DNA from: Leisingera sp. NJS204
Lineage (GTDB): Bacteria; Pseudomonadota; Alphaproteobacteria; Rhodobacterales; Rhodobacteraceae
Length of the DNA: 64,000 bases
Assembly: GCF_004123675.1 (NCBI RefSeq)
Contig: NZ_CP035417.1
Coordinates: forward strand, 2,595,501-2,659,500
Reading direction: 5' to 3'
The notes under the pieces are model-generated. The model was given only the letters and a program-made list of their open reading frames with translations. It ran no database searches and was not told the origin of the DNA. Numbering within the stretch: the stretch's first letter is position 1; the number at the start of each line of letters is the position of its first letter. Below are positions 1 to 8,376 of the stretch, piece after piece. Both the position numbers and the translations under genes were made by a program.

Positions 1-246
1 CGATTGGCGCGGCGAGGCGCGTGGCGCGATGCCAAAACGCTCGGCATCATAGCGCGGCATCGAGGTGTGCATCATCTCCACCGCGCAGCAGGCCAGACCG
101 AAGGTCATCCAGTGCAGCGAGCCGGTGCGCGCCCAATTGATGATGTCTTCTGCCGACGTCAGCAGGAAACCCTTGTCTTGCAATTCAGCATTCAGGGCCT
201 GGGTGACAACTTCCTTGTCCACACCCGCGGTGTTGGCTCCGGTCAT
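1..246 (-). CDS. nuoB: NADH-quinone oxidoreductase subunit B, N-terminal part (window edge)
   Basis: Complex I peripheral-arm subunit carrying cluster N2, which passes electrons to ubiquinone at the cytoplasmic side of the inner membrane. Only the first 82 codons are in the window. Translation starts [11 protein letters not shown] and contains the family hallmark [12 protein letters not shown], whose adjacent cysteines are cluster ligands, preceded by ARTGSLHW. The ATG at 246 shares one base with the nuoA stop (TGATG), so the two genes are translationally coupled. Identification is firm; the C-terminal ligands lie outside the window. Confidence 0.95.
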   Translation of the reverse strand, partial: MTGANTAGVDKEVVTQALNAELQDKGFLLTSAEDIINWARTGSLHWMTFGLACCAVEMMHTSMPRYDAERFGIAPRASPRQS

Positions 247-611
247 CACTGCCATTCCAGCGCCCCTTTCTTCCATTCATAGGCAAAGCCGATGGTCAGC
301 ACGCCCAGGAACACCATCATCGACCAGAACCCAGTGTCGCTGATGTCCTTAAAACCGACGGCCCAGGGAAACAGGAATGCGATTTCCAGGTCAAAAATGA
401 TGAAGAGAATCGACACCAGATAGAACCGGACGTCGAATTTCATACGGGCATCATCAAAGGCATTGAAGCCGCACTCATAAGCGCTGACCTTTTCCGGGTC
501 CGGGTTGCGGACCGCCAGCACAACGGCTGCCAGGATAAGGACAATGCCCAATCCTGCCGCAACGGCCAGGAAAACCAGGATCGGCAGGTATTCCCTCAAC
601 ATCTCTTCCAA
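246..611 (-). CDS. nuoA: NADH-quinone oxidoreductase subunit A
   Basis: Small membrane subunit of complex I (121 aa, usual length). Three hydrophobic segments are visible at about residues 9-33, 63-84 and 95-112. The loop between the first two carries the conserved AYECGF and FDVRFYLV motifs. A TTG at 611 is chosen because an AAAGGAG sequence lies six bases upstream; an in-frame ATG three codons later would be badly spaced and would shorten the N-terminus relative to homologues as I remember them. First gene of the nuo operon, overlapping nuoB by one base. Confidence 0.95.
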   Translation of the reverse strand: MEEMLREYLPILVFLAVAAGLGIVLILAAVVLAVRNPDPEKVSAYECGFNAFDDARMKFDVRFYLVSILFIIFDLEIAFLFPWAVGFKDISDTGFWSMMVFLGVLTIGFAYEWKKGALEWQ

Positions 612-672
612 GAGCAGCTCCTTTTCCCGGCGGTTTCCCGCGCGACGTCAATTGGCGTGTTGATTTGCCCTG

Positions 673-701
673 TGCATACCCCCCCGCCCCCACAGCGTCA
701 A
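673..701 (-). promoter_or_regulatory. Probable sigma70-type promoter of the nuo operon
   Basis: On the minus strand TTGACG (701-696) and TATGCA (678-673) are separated by exactly 17 bases, and the spacer is almost pure G. Predicted transcription start is about 55 bases before the nuoA start. The -35 hexamer is five of six to consensus, the -10 four of six. Inference only; no transcript evidence. Confidence 0.4.
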
Positions 702-765
702 CTAAAGCAAGGTTAATCTACAAGGGTTTGTGACAGGAAAAAGCACAGCCGCAACATGCGCGTAA

Positions 766-815
766 TTCCTTAGTTATTTCATAAGGAAAGCGGCCGCAGG
801 GGAAACCGCGGCCGC
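766..815. terminator. Two adjacent hairpins between the leucine operon and nuoA
   Basis: First hairpin: TTCCTTA (766-772) pairs with TAAGGAA (782-788). Second hairpin: GCGGCCGC (790-797) pairs with GCGGCCGC (808-815). They lie 30-80 bases past the stop of the enoyl-CoA hydratase gene and could end that minus-strand transcript. The downstream T content on the minus strand (TTTCC) is modest, so it is an imperfect intrinsic terminator. Confidence 0.4.
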
Positions 816-846
816 CATCAAAACATGACTCATTTTTACCGGTATT

Positions 847-1629
847 TCAGCCTTGCCAGGCAGGTTTGCGCTTTTCAAAAAATGCGCTGATGCCCTCCTG
901 CGCCTCGTCGCCTTCCCAACGCGCCACCAGCGCCTTGATTGTATGGTCAATCACAGCGTCATCGAGTTGCGGCCCCAAGTCGCGGGCCAGCTTCTTGGCG
1001 GCAGCGACGGCGCCCGGCGCACAGTTCAGATAAGGTGCGACCTCCGCTTCGACCGCCTCTGCCAGCTGATCTGCGGGCACGGTTTTGGCCAGCAGCCCCA
1101 GCTCCACTGCCTCTGCCGCGCCGAACAGGCGGGCCGACATGAAGACACGCCTTGCTTTGGCTTCGCCCATGCGGGCAATGACATAAGGGCCGATGGTGGC
1201 GGGAATCAGTCCCAGTCTGGTCTCGGTCAGCCCCATCTTCAGATGGTCCGCGCCGATGGCAACGTCACAGACCGAGGCCATACCAACACCGCCGCCAAAG
1301 GCATTGCCTTGCACCGCGCCGATCACCGGCTTAGCCAGGGTGTTAAGCGCCATCAGCATCTCTGCCAGCACCCGCGCCTCGCGGCCACGGGTTTCGGCGT
1401 CCGCATCCATCTGATCCCGCATCCAGCCCAGATCGCCGCCGGCGCAAAAACTCTTGCCTGCACCGGTCAGCACCACAACACGGACGGTCTCATCTTCGTT
1501 CAGCCGCCGGGCCGCCAGAATCAACTCCTGCAGCATCTGGCCGGACATGGCGTTGTGTTTGTCCGGACGGTTCAGAGTAAGGGTGCAGACGCCACGGGCG
1601 TCAGTGTCCAGGGTGATTGTCTCAAACAT
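847..1629 (-). CDS. liuC: Enoyl-CoA hydratase/isomerase, probable methylglutaconyl-CoA hydratase
   Basis: Crotonase-fold enzyme of 260 aa. In this operon the expected reaction is hydration of 3-methylglutaconyl-CoA to HMG-CoA, the step between the carboxylase and the lyase encoded just upstream. Visible family features are LNRPDKHNAMS near residues 18-28, the oxyanion-hole segment GAGKSFCAGGDLGWM, and GNAFGGGVGMA around the second oxyanion glycine. The ATG at 1629 is chosen for its GGAGAAG ribosome-binding site; an upstream in-frame start would overlap the lyase gene without homology. Last gene of the leucine operon, 19 bases after hmgL. Fold is certain; substrate is inferred from context. 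Confidence 0.85.
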   Translation of the reverse strand: MFETITLDTDARGVCTLTLNRPDKHNAMSGQMLQELILAARRLNEDETVRVVVLTGAGKSFCAGGDLGWMRDQMDADAETRGREARVLAEMLMALNTLAKPVIGAVQGNAFGGGVGMASVCDVAIGADHLKMGLTETRLGLIPATIGPYVIARMGEAKARRVFMSARLFGAAEAVELGLLAKTVPADQLAEAVEAEVAPYLNCAPGAVAAAKKLARDLGPQLDDAVIDHTIKALVARWEGDEAQEGISAFFEKRKPAWQG

Positions 1630-1648
1630 CTTGCTTCTCCGCTGAATT

Positions 1649-2506
1649 CTATTGCAGGCCGCGCATCGAACGGGCCAGTGCCGCAGCCTTTTCCAGCACG
1701 TTACCGTCCAGCCCCGTGTCATAGCCCAACTCGGTCAGGCGCTTGTGCACCGCTTCCGTCGCCACGTTGCCCGCAGCCCCCGGCGCGTAAGGACAGCCGC
1801 CCAGACCGCCCACGGCAGCATCAAAGACCCGCACGCCCTGATCCAGCGAGACCTCGATATTGTCCAGCGCCCGGCCCGCGGTGTCGTGGTAATGCCCCGC
1901 AAGCCTGGCCGCAGGCACCCGTGCGGTGACGGCGCTCAGCATCGCGGTGATCGCCTCCGGAGTACCCTGCCCGATGGTGTCGCCCAGCGAGATCTCATAG
2001 CAACCGAGGGCGTACAGCCGTTCGGCCACCTCCGCCACTTTCTCCGGCGGTGTTGCCCCGTCAAAAGGACAGTCGGTCACGCAGGAGACATAGCCCCGCA
2101 CCGGCAGCCCGTTCTCCTTGGCAGCCTCCAAAACGGGCAGAAAGCGTGTGATGCTTTCCTCGATTGTGGCGTTGATATTGGCCTTGGAGAACCCTTCGGA
2201 GGCGGAGGCAAAGACCGCGATTTCATCCGCCTTGGCAGCTACAGCATCCTCGTAACCGCGCATATTGGGTGTCAGTGCCGCATACCGCACGCCAGGCGCG
2301 CGGGTGATGCCCGCCAGCACCTGGGCGCTGCCCGCCATTTGCGGCACCCATTTGGGCGACACAAAGCTCGCCACCTCAATCCGCGAGAACCCGGCCCGGC
2401 TCAGGCAGTTTGTCAACGCGACCTTCTCCGCCACGGGGATTTCACGCTTTTCATTCTGCAGCCCGTCGCGCGGACCGACTTCGAAAATTTCGACACGCTC
2501 AGCCAT
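1649..2506 (-). CDS. liuE: Hydroxymethylglutaryl-CoA lyase
   Basis: Cleaves HMG-CoA to acetyl-CoA and acetoacetate, the final step of leucine catabolism. It is a 285-aa TIM-barrel protein of the DRE-TIM/HMGL-like family. The N-terminal VGPRDGLQNE contains the metal-binding Asp and catalytic Arg; HYHDTAGRAL carries the metal-binding histidines; GGLGGCPYAPGAAGN carries the active-site cysteine in the signature loop. A strong AGGAGG site precedes the ATG. A copy of a short dispersed repeat lies in the gap before it. Confidence 0.95.
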   Translation of the reverse strand: MAERVEIFEVGPRDGLQNEKREIPVAEKVALTNCLSRAGFSRIEVASFVSPKWVPQMAGSAQVLAGITRAPGVRYAALTPNMRGYEDAVAAKADEIAVFASASEGFSKANINATIEESITRFLPVLEAAKENGLPVRGYVSCVTDCPFDGATPPEKVAEVAERLYALGCYEISLGDTIGQGTPEAITAMLSAVTARVPAARLAGHYHDTAGRALDNIEVSLDQGVRVFDAAVGGLGGCPYAPGAAGNVATEAVHKRLTELGYDTGLDGNVLEKAAALARSMRGLQ

Positions 2507-2517
2507 CGCCGGGCCTC

Positions 2518-2541
2518 CTGCTTCTTTCTGGTCTTAAATAC
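2518..2541 (-). repeat. Copy 1 of a 24-bp dispersed intergenic element
   Basis: Reading the minus strand, this stretch begins GTATTTAAGACC and ends AGAAAGAAGCAG. It matches 37591-37614 on the plus strand at 22 of 24 positions. It fills most of the 66-base gap between the carboxylase alpha gene and the lyase gene and runs directly into the lyase ribosome-binding site. Confidence 0.6.
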
Positions 2542-2572
2542 CCAATTCCGGACAGCTGCCGCAGGCGCACGG

Positions 2573-4510
2573 TCAGCCGCCTTCCTCTTCCAGCCGCACC
2601 AGCGCCGCGCCGGCCTCGACCTGGTCGCCAGCGTCGGCAAGCACCTCAGCCACCACACCGTCGCGGGCGGCCAGCAGCGAATGCTCCATCTTCATCGCCT
2701 CCAGAATGGCAAGCCTGTCACCTTCCGCCACCGGCTGGCCGGCTTTGGCAAATACGGCTTTGACCAGCCCCGGCATCGGCGCCTCAACCACGTTGCTGTC
2801 GCCGCCTGCAGCCGCATCACGATCCAGCGGATCCACAACGGCAAATTCCAGGCCGTAAGCGTCAAACACCGTGATCAGCGGGCCGGCCTGCGAGGTTACG
2901 GGCATCCGGCGCCCCTCAATGCGCCAATGGCCCTGGCTGCGCTCGGCCAGCACGGTTTCGCCATTCACCGTCCACAGCTGCCGGTCCGGCCCGTCCACCT
3001 GCACGTCAGCTGTGAACTCCTCCTCCAAATGGCTGAGCGTGATAGCGCGGTGCAGCGGCGCCCAAAGCGTGAAACCGGTTTCCTGCACGGCTTCCACCAG
3101 ACCAAGTGCCACCATACCAGCGGCCGCTTTGTGGCGCAGCTCAGTCTTTGGCGCAGCCACCAGTGCCTCCAGATCGCGGGCGATCAGGCCGGTGTCGACG
3201 TCGCCCTGCGCAAACCCTTCGTGCGCTGCCAGCGCGCCGAGAAAAGCAAGGTTGGTGACGGTGCCGCCCACCTGGGTTTCTTCCAACGCACGGGCCAAAC
3301 GGGACAGCGCCACTTTACGGGTGGAGCCATGCACAATCACCTTGGCAATCATCGGATCATACCAGGGGCTGATGGCGTCGCCTGCCCGCACGCCGCTGTC
3401 GGCACGGGCCTCCGCCGGGAAAGACAAATGCGTCAGCGTGCCGGTTGCAGGCAGAAAGCCCTTTGGTACATCTTCCGCATAAAGCCGCGCTTCAAACGCG
3501 TGGCCGCTGATCGTCAGATCCTCCTGCCGGGCAGGCAGGCGCTCACCTGAGGCGACCCGCAACTGCCACTCCACCAGATCGACACCGGTGATCAGTTCGG
3601 TCACCGGATGCTCCACCTGCAGGCGGGTGTTCATTTCCATGAACCAGAAGCCGTCGGTGCGCAGGCCGTCCGAGCCATCGACGATGAATTCGACGGTGCC
3701 TGCCCCCCTGTAGCCGATCGCCTCAGCCGCGCGCACGCCGGCCCGCCCCATTGCCTGACGCATCTCAGCCGTCATGCCCGGTGCGGGGGCCTCCTCGATC
3801 ACTTTTTGGTGGCGGCGCTGCAGCGAACAGTCGCGTTCAAACAGATGCACCGCATGGGTGCCGTCGCCAAAGACCTGCACCTCAATATGACGCGGCTGCT
3901 GAATGTATTTCTCGATCAGCACATCCGGATTGCCGAAGGCCGTGGTGGCCTCACCCTGGGCGCTGTTCAGGGCATCTGCAAACTCCGCCGGGTTCTCGAC
4001 CAGCCGCATGCCCTTGCCGCCGCCGCCGGCCACGGCCTTGATCAGCACCGGATACCCGATCTTGCCCGCTTCTTCCTGCAGGAAGCCCGCATCCTGATTG
4101 GCACCGTGATAGCCCGGCACCACTGGCACGCCGGCCTCTTCCATCAGCACCTTGGCGGCGTCCTTGAGGCCCATCTTGCGGATCGCGTCTGCGGACGGGC
4201 CGATGAAGGTGAGGCCCGCGGCCTCCACCGCCTCAACAAAGTCCGGATTTTCCGACAGGAAGCCATAACCGGGGTGGATCGCCTGGGCGCCGGTCGCCTT
4301 GGCCACGCGGATAATTTCCGCACCGCGCAGATAGCTGTCCGCAGGCGCCGGGCCGCCGATATGCACGGCCTCATCCGCCAGCGCCACATGTTTGGCGGCC
4401 GCATCGGCGTCTGAATAGACGGCCACGGTCCGCACTCCCATGGCGCGGGCACTTTCCATCACGCGGCAGGCAATCTCTCCGCGGTTGGCAATCAGAATCT
4501 TGTCAAACAT
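2573..4510 (-). CDS. liuD: Methylcrotonyl-CoA carboxylase, biotin-containing alpha subunit
   Basis: Carries biotin carboxylase plus biotin carrier functions for carboxylation of 3-methylcrotonyl-CoA. Length is 645 aa, normal for the family. N-terminal ATP-grasp biotin carboxylase begins MFDKILIANRGEIACRV; the ATP loop GGGGKGMR and FMEMNTRLQVEHPVTE are present. The C-terminal biotinyl domain has EAMKMEHS with the biotinylated lysine at about residue 607. It starts nine bases after the beta-subunit gene. Given the liuB and liuE partners, methylcrotonyl rather than acetyl or propionyl substrate is likely. Confidence 0.95.
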   Translation of the reverse strand: MFDKILIANRGEIACRVMESARAMGVRTVAVYSDADAAAKHVALADEAVHIGGPAPADSYLRGAEIIRVAKATGAQAIHPGYGFLSENPDFVEAVEAAGLTFIGPSADAIRKMGLKDAAKVLMEEAGVPVVPGYHGANQDAGFLQEEAGKIGYPVLIKAVAGGGGKGMRLVENPAEFADALNSAQGEATTAFGNPDVLIEKYIQQPRHIEVQVFGDGTHAVHLFERDCSLQRRHQKVIEEAPAPGMTAEMRQAMGRAGVRAAEAIGYRGAGTVEFIVDGSDGLRTDGFWFMEMNTRLQVEHPVTELITGVDLVEWQLRVASGERLPARQEDLTISGHAFEARLYAEDVPKGFLPATGTLTHLSFPAEARADSGVRAGDAISPWYDPMIAKVIVHGSTRKVALSRLARALEETQVGGTVTNLAFLGALAAHEGFAQGDVDTGLIARDLEALVAAPKTELRHKAAAGMVALGLVEAVQETGFTLWAPLHRAITLSHLEEEFTADVQVDGPDRQLWTVNGETVLAERSQGHWRIEGRRMPVTSQAGPLITVFDAYGLEFAVVDPLDRDAAAGGDSNVVEAPMPGLVKAVFAKAGQPVAEGDRLAILEAMKMEHSLLAARDGVVAEVLADAGDQVEAGAALVRLEEEGG

Positions 4511-4519
4511 GGGAGGTCC

Positions 4520-6124
4520 TCACATCCGGAACACGCCGAAGCGTGTGTCTTCAATCGGGGCATTCAGCGCGGCGCTGAGCGACAGCGCCAGCACATCGCG
4601 GCTCTTGCGCGGGTCGATGATGCCGTCGTCCCAGAGACGTGCAGAGGCATAAAGCGGGTGGCTCTGCTCCTCGAACATCTCAATGGTGGGGCGTTTGAAA
4701 TCAGCTTCTTCCGCGGCGCTCCAACTGCCGCCCTGGCGTTCGATGGCATCGCGCTTGACCGTCGCCAGCACGCCTGCCGCCTGCTCGCCGCCCATCACCG
4801 AGATGCGGGAGTTGGGCCAGGACCACAGGAACCGCGGCTGGTAAGCCCGGCCTGACATGCCGTAATTGCCGGCTCCAAAGGAGCCGCCGACAAGCATTGT
4901 CACCTTCGGCACATTGGTGGTCGCCACCGCGGTCACCATCTTGGCGCCGTGACGGGCGATGCCTTCGTTTTCGTATTTACGGCCGACCATGAAACCGGTG
5001 ATGTTTTGCAGGAACACCAGCGGGATCTTGCGCTGGCTGCACAGTTCCACAAAATGCGCGCCCTTCTGGGCAGCTTCCGAGAACAGCACACCGTTGTTGG
5101 CGATGATGCCTACAGGGCAGCCTTTGACATGGGCAAAACCAGTGACCAGAGTTTCGCCGAAACGCGGTTTGAATTCGTCAAAGCGGGAGCCATCGACCAG
5201 CCGCGCAATCACCTCGCGGATGTCGTAAGGCGTGCGCAGGTCACCTGGCACCACGCCAAGGATTTCCTCAGGGTCATAAGCGGGTTCCTCGGGGCTGGCC
5301 CAATTCACCGTCAGCGGCTTGGTGATGTTCAGGGACTGCACCGCGCGCCGCGCCAGCGCCAGCGCGTGGGCATCGTCTTCGGCCAGGTAATCGGCCACGC
5401 CGGACAGACGGGTGTGCACATCGCCGCCGCCCAGATCTTCGGCGCTTACGACCTCCCCCGTCGCGGCCTTCACCAGCGGCGGGCCTGCGAGGAAGATGGT
5501 CCCTTGTTCTTTCACAATGATGGTCACGTCGGACATGGCAGGAACGTAGGCCCCGCCTGCAGTGCAGGAGCCCATGACCACGGCGATTTGGGCAATACCC
5601 TTGGCCGACATCCGCGCCTGATTGTAGAAAATGCGTCCGAAATGGTCGCGGTCGGGGAAGACCTCATCCTGTTGCGGCAGGTTGGCACCGCCGCTGTCCA
5701 CCAGATAGATGCAGGGGAGACGGTTCTCCTCGGCAATTTCCTGCGCCCGCAGGTGTTTCTTCACCGTCATCGGGAAATAGGTGCCGCCCTTCACGGTGGC
5801 GTCATTGCAGACCACCATGACCTCTTGGCCGTGCACCCGGCCTATGCCCGCGACCACACCCGCGCCGGGGGCGGCACCGTCATACATGGCATGGGCCGCA
5901 GTGGCACCGATTTCCAGGAACGGAGACCCCGGATCGAGGAGGTTCGCCACCCGGCGGCGCGGCAGCATCTTGCCGCGGCCTTCGTGGCGGGCGCGGGATT
6001 TCTCGCCGCCGCCCATGCGCGCGGCCTCTGCCGCCTCGCTGATCTGCCCGAGCGCATCCAGATGCGCCTCGCGGTTCTGCTTGAAACCTTCGGAGGAAGG
6101 CATCGCCTTGGATGTGAGTTTCAT
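4520..6124 (-). CDS. liuB: Methylcrotonyl-CoA carboxylase, carboxyltransferase beta subunit
   Basis: Transfers CO2 from biotin to 3-methylcrotonyl-CoA; it works with the alpha subunit encoded next door. Crotonase-type carboxyltransferase halves are visible: [17 protein letters not shown] and [15 protein letters not shown] in the first half, [12 protein letters not shown] and [16 protein letters not shown] in the second. Length is 534 aa. The ATG at 6124 has a well-spaced GGGAGAG site; the GTG six bases upstream would sit on that site and is rejected. Confidence 0.95.
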   Translation of the reverse strand: MKLTSKAMPSSEGFKQNREAHLDALGQISEAAEAARMGGGEKSRARHEGRGKMLPRRRVANLLDPGSPFLEIGATAAHAMYDGAAPGAGVVAGIGRVHGQEVMVVCNDATVKGGTYFPMTVKKHLRAQEIAEENRLPCIYLVDSGGANLPQQDEVFPDRDHFGRIFYNQARMSAKGIAQIAVVMGSCTAGGAYVPAMSDVTIIVKEQGTIFLAGPPLVKAATGEVVSAEDLGGGDVHTRLSGVADYLAEDDAHALALARRAVQSLNITKPLTVNWASPEEPAYDPEEILGVVPGDLRTPYDIREVIARLVDGSRFDEFKPRFGETLVTGFAHVKGCPVGIIANNGVLFSEAAQKGAHFVELCSQRKIPLVFLQNITGFMVGRKYENEGIARHGAKMVTAVATTNVPKVTMLVGGSFGAGNYGMSGRAYQPRFLWSWPNSRISVMGGEQAAGVLATVKRDAIERQGGSWSAAEEADFKRPTIEMFEEQSHPLYASARLWDDGIIDPRKSRDVLALSLSAALNAPIEDTRFGVFRM

Positions 6125-6200
6125 GTCCACTCTCCCGTGATAGGGTTGAGATCTTTATTTCCGGTTGGGGCAGCGTACGCCGGGTATGCAACACCATGGG

Positions 6201-6701
6201 TCATTGGCTTGCGGCGCCTGTCATTGCCTGACTGCGCATCATAGTTCTCAGCTTGAGCCATTCTGAAAGCGCATCTGAATAGCGGCACAGTATTTCCGAC
6301 GTCAGACTGGGGTCTGACATCTTGGTGCAATCCGGTTCTGCACTCAATTCCGGCAGAGGCAGTGAAAGACCCGCAGCACCGCTGCTCTCAAGAACGCTTC
6401 TGTCAAAGCCCGGCATCTGACGGATGATTTTGTCTCCGTCCTCTTCCATCCAGACAGCGGTGCTTTCAACGCAGTACTGCTGAGCTTTCATTTCATGGCT
6501 CAAATTGCACATACGTACAGCCTGCGTGACACATTGACTGTCCATCGGGAGTGCAAAGGCACCGTTTGAGACGAACCCCGTACAGGCGTTGAGGAAACCA
6601 GCGGTATCAAAGAGCGCCTGCACTTCCCCCGCTGCTTGAATTGGAGACACAAGCGCAGCTGCTGCTCCTGCGGCTAAAAAGGAATTTTTCCATAGTCTCA
6701 T
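6201..6701 (-). CDS. Secreted protein of unknown function in the leucine operon
   Basis: A 166-aa protein with a clear Sec signal peptide (basic MRLWK, hydrophobic core, likely cleavage near PIQAA). The mature part has six cysteines, suggesting disulfides in the periplasm. I recognise no family. The start overlaps the stop of the acyl-CoA synthetase gene by four bases (ATGA), so it is probably translated from the same message, yet its predicted location differs from that of the cytoplasmic enzymes around it. A 76-base gap separates it from the carboxylase beta gene. Confidence 0.75.
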   Translation of the reverse strand: MRLWKNSFLAAGAAAALVSPIQAAGEVQALFDTAGFLNACTGFVSNGAFALPMDSQCVTQAVRMCNLSHEMKAQQYCVESTAVWMEEDGDKIIRQMPGFDRSVLESSGAAGLSLPLPELSAEPDCTKMSDPSLTSEILCRYSDALSEWLKLRTMMRSQAMTGAASQ

Positions 6702-8227
6702 CGATTTACCTCCCCCGCAGCCCGCGTCTTCAGTTCCTTACGGATAACCTTCCCCGTCACGGTCATCGGCAGCGCCTCAAGGAACGCCACCTCACGCGGG
6801 TAGGAGTACTGCGCGAGGCGCTCTTTGACGTAGTCCTGCAGTTCCTGTTCCGAGGCTTTGGCACCAGCTTTCAGCACCACATAGGCCTTGACGATCTCGG
6901 TGCGCAGAGGATCAGGCTTGCCAACCACGCCCACCGTCGCCACTGCCGGGTGGGTCATCAAGCAATCCTCGATCTCTGCCGGACCGATGCGGTAGCCGCC
7001 GGAGGTGATCACGTCATCCTCGCGGCCCACAAAGCGAAGATAATCCCCTTCCCAGATGCCGCGGTCGCCGGTGACCAGCCAGTCGCCCCGGAACTTCTCG
7101 GCAGTTTCCTCAGGCCGGTTCCAATATTCCAGCAGCATCGAGGCAGAGCCGCAGCGGATGGCGACGTCGCCCTCGGCACCTGTGATATTGCCCGCTTCGT
7201 CGATCACCGCCAGCTCATGCCCCGGCACCGGTTTGCCAATGCAGCCCGGACGCGGTTCAAAATCCGCTGCGCAGGAGGAGGCAACCATGTTGCACTCGGT
7301 CTGGCCGTAGAATTCATTAATCGTTACGCCCAGTTCCCGCCGGCCCCAGGCGAGCATCTCCGCGCCCAGGGGCTCTCCGCCGCTGGCAACCGAGCGCAGA
7401 CCGTTGAGCCCCTGCCCGGCTGCCTTGAGCATCCTCAAGGCAGTTGGCGGGAAGAAGATATTGCGCACGCCGGCCGCTGCGATCAGATCTGCGCAGGCCT
7501 CTGGGGTGAACTTGTCCAGCCGTGCTGCCACCACCGGCACGCCCAGCGCCAAACCCGGCATCAGCACGTCGAACAATCCGCCAATCCAGGCCCAGTCGGC
7601 AGGCGTCCACAGGCAGTCGCCCGGCTGGCCCAGGTGGTCATGGCTGATCGAAACGCCCGGCAGATGGCCAGTCAGCACCCGGTGGCCGTGCAGCGCACCC
7701 TTTGGGCTGCCGGTGGTGCCCGAAGTGTATATCAGCACCGCGGGGGTTTCAGGCGCGGTATCGGCAAAAGCAACCGGCGGGCCGTCTATTCCAGCGGTAT
7801 CAGCCATCACCGCTTCGGCCAGATCGCCGAGCAGCTCCGCGCCTTCTTGGTCCGTAAAGACAAAGCGCACACCAGCATCGCCAGCGCGGGAGGCCAGCGC
7901 GTCGCGTTTGAACAGCTTGAACAGCGGCACCGAGATGCCGCCCGCCTTCCAGATGGCCAGATGCGCTGCAGCACACCATGGCGATTGGCTCAGCAGCACA
8001 CCGACGCGGTCGCCCGGCTGGATGCGGGTAAGCAGGTAGCGAGCCAGGCCATCCACCATCTCGGACAGCGCGCCATAAGAAAAGCTGCGGCGCGCAGGGC
8101 CGGTCATATCGATCAGCGCCAAAGCCTCAGCAGGATGCGACAGGCATTGGGCGGCCATGTTCAGCCGCTTCGGCAGGTCCCAGCTGCCATCGGCGCGCAG
8201 CCCGGGAATGTTACATAACTCATGCAT
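6698..8227 (-). CDS. Acyl-CoA synthetase (AMP-forming), ANL superfamily
   Basis: Activates a carboxylic acid with ATP and CoA; in this operon a branched short-chain acid such as isovalerate, or acetoacetate released by the lyase, is plausible. Length is 509 aa. The P-loop-like AMP-binding motif is IYTSGTTGSPKGALHGH near residue 165-180. Further motifs are NEFYGQTECN, WLVTGDRGIWEGDYLRFVGREDD and the C-terminal PMTVTGKVIRKEL with the catalytic lysine. Its 5' region carries an 8-bp inverted repeat. Substrate is not certain. Confidence 0.85.
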   Translation of the reverse strand: MHELCNIPGLRADGSWDLPKRLNMAAQCLSHPAEALALIDMTGPARRSFSYGALSEMVDGLARYLLTRIQPGDRVGVLLSQSPWCAAAHLAIWKAGGISVPLFKLFKRDALASRAGDAGVRFVFTDQEGAELLGDLAEAVMADTAGIDGPPVAFADTAPETPAVLIYTSGTTGSPKGALHGHRVLTGHLPGVSISHDHLGQPGDCLWTPADWAWIGGLFDVLMPGLALGVPVVAARLDKFTPEACADLIAAAGVRNIFFPPTALRMLKAAGQGLNGLRSVASGGEPLGAEMLAWGRRELGVTINEFYGQTECNMVASSCAADFEPRPGCIGKPVPGHELAVIDEAGNITGAEGDVAIRCGSASMLLEYWNRPEETAEKFRGDWLVTGDRGIWEGDYLRFVGREDDVITSGGYRIGPAEIEDCLMTHPAVATVGVVGKPDPLRTEIVKAYVVLKAGAKASEQELQDYVKERLAQYSYPREVAFLEALPMTVTGKVIRKELKTRAAGEVNR

Positions 8228-8242
8228 ATTCAGTCATTCCCG

Positions 8243-8265
8243 AAATGCATAGCTGACATGCATTT
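8243..8265. promoter_or_regulatory. Inverted repeat AAATGCAT-N7-ATGCATTT upstream of the acyl-CoA synthetase
   Basis: Perfect 8-bp arms (8243-8250 and 8258-8265) with a 7-base spacer, 16 bases before the acyl-CoA synthetase start codon. This could be an operator or a hairpin in the leader. No regulator gene is adjacent. Confidence 0.4.
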
Positions 8266-8301
8266 TTTCCTTGCTTTTTCAAAGGCAAAGCAGACGTCCC
8301 T

Positions 8302-8315
8302 TTGATCCAGATCAG
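8302..8315 (+). promoter_or_regulatory. FNR/FnrL-type box upstream of ompW
   Basis: TTGAT-CCAG-ATCAG matches the FNR consensus TTGAT-N4-ATCAA at nine of ten positions. It is centred about 69 bases upstream of the ompW start. FNR control of ompW is established in E. coli, so anaerobic induction here is a reasonable inference. The box also lies 75 bases upstream of the divergent acyl-CoA synthetase. Confidence 0.6.
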
Positions 8316-8376
8316 GGTTTTCCTTTGCTTCCGGGTGCACCACGGCGGAGTAATCATAAGAAAAGGGACGCACCCC

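Noticed and set aside
766-815. CRISPR-like repeat (two GCGGCCGC units)
   Set aside because: Only two palindromic units, which pair with each other as one hairpin; no spacers or further repeats.
1652-3550. A 632-codon plus-strand open frame antiparallel to the lyase and carboxylase genes
   Set aside because: Composition is that of a GC-rich shadow (Arg/His/Gln-rich), no domain is visible, and the minus-strand genes carry complete catalytic motifs.
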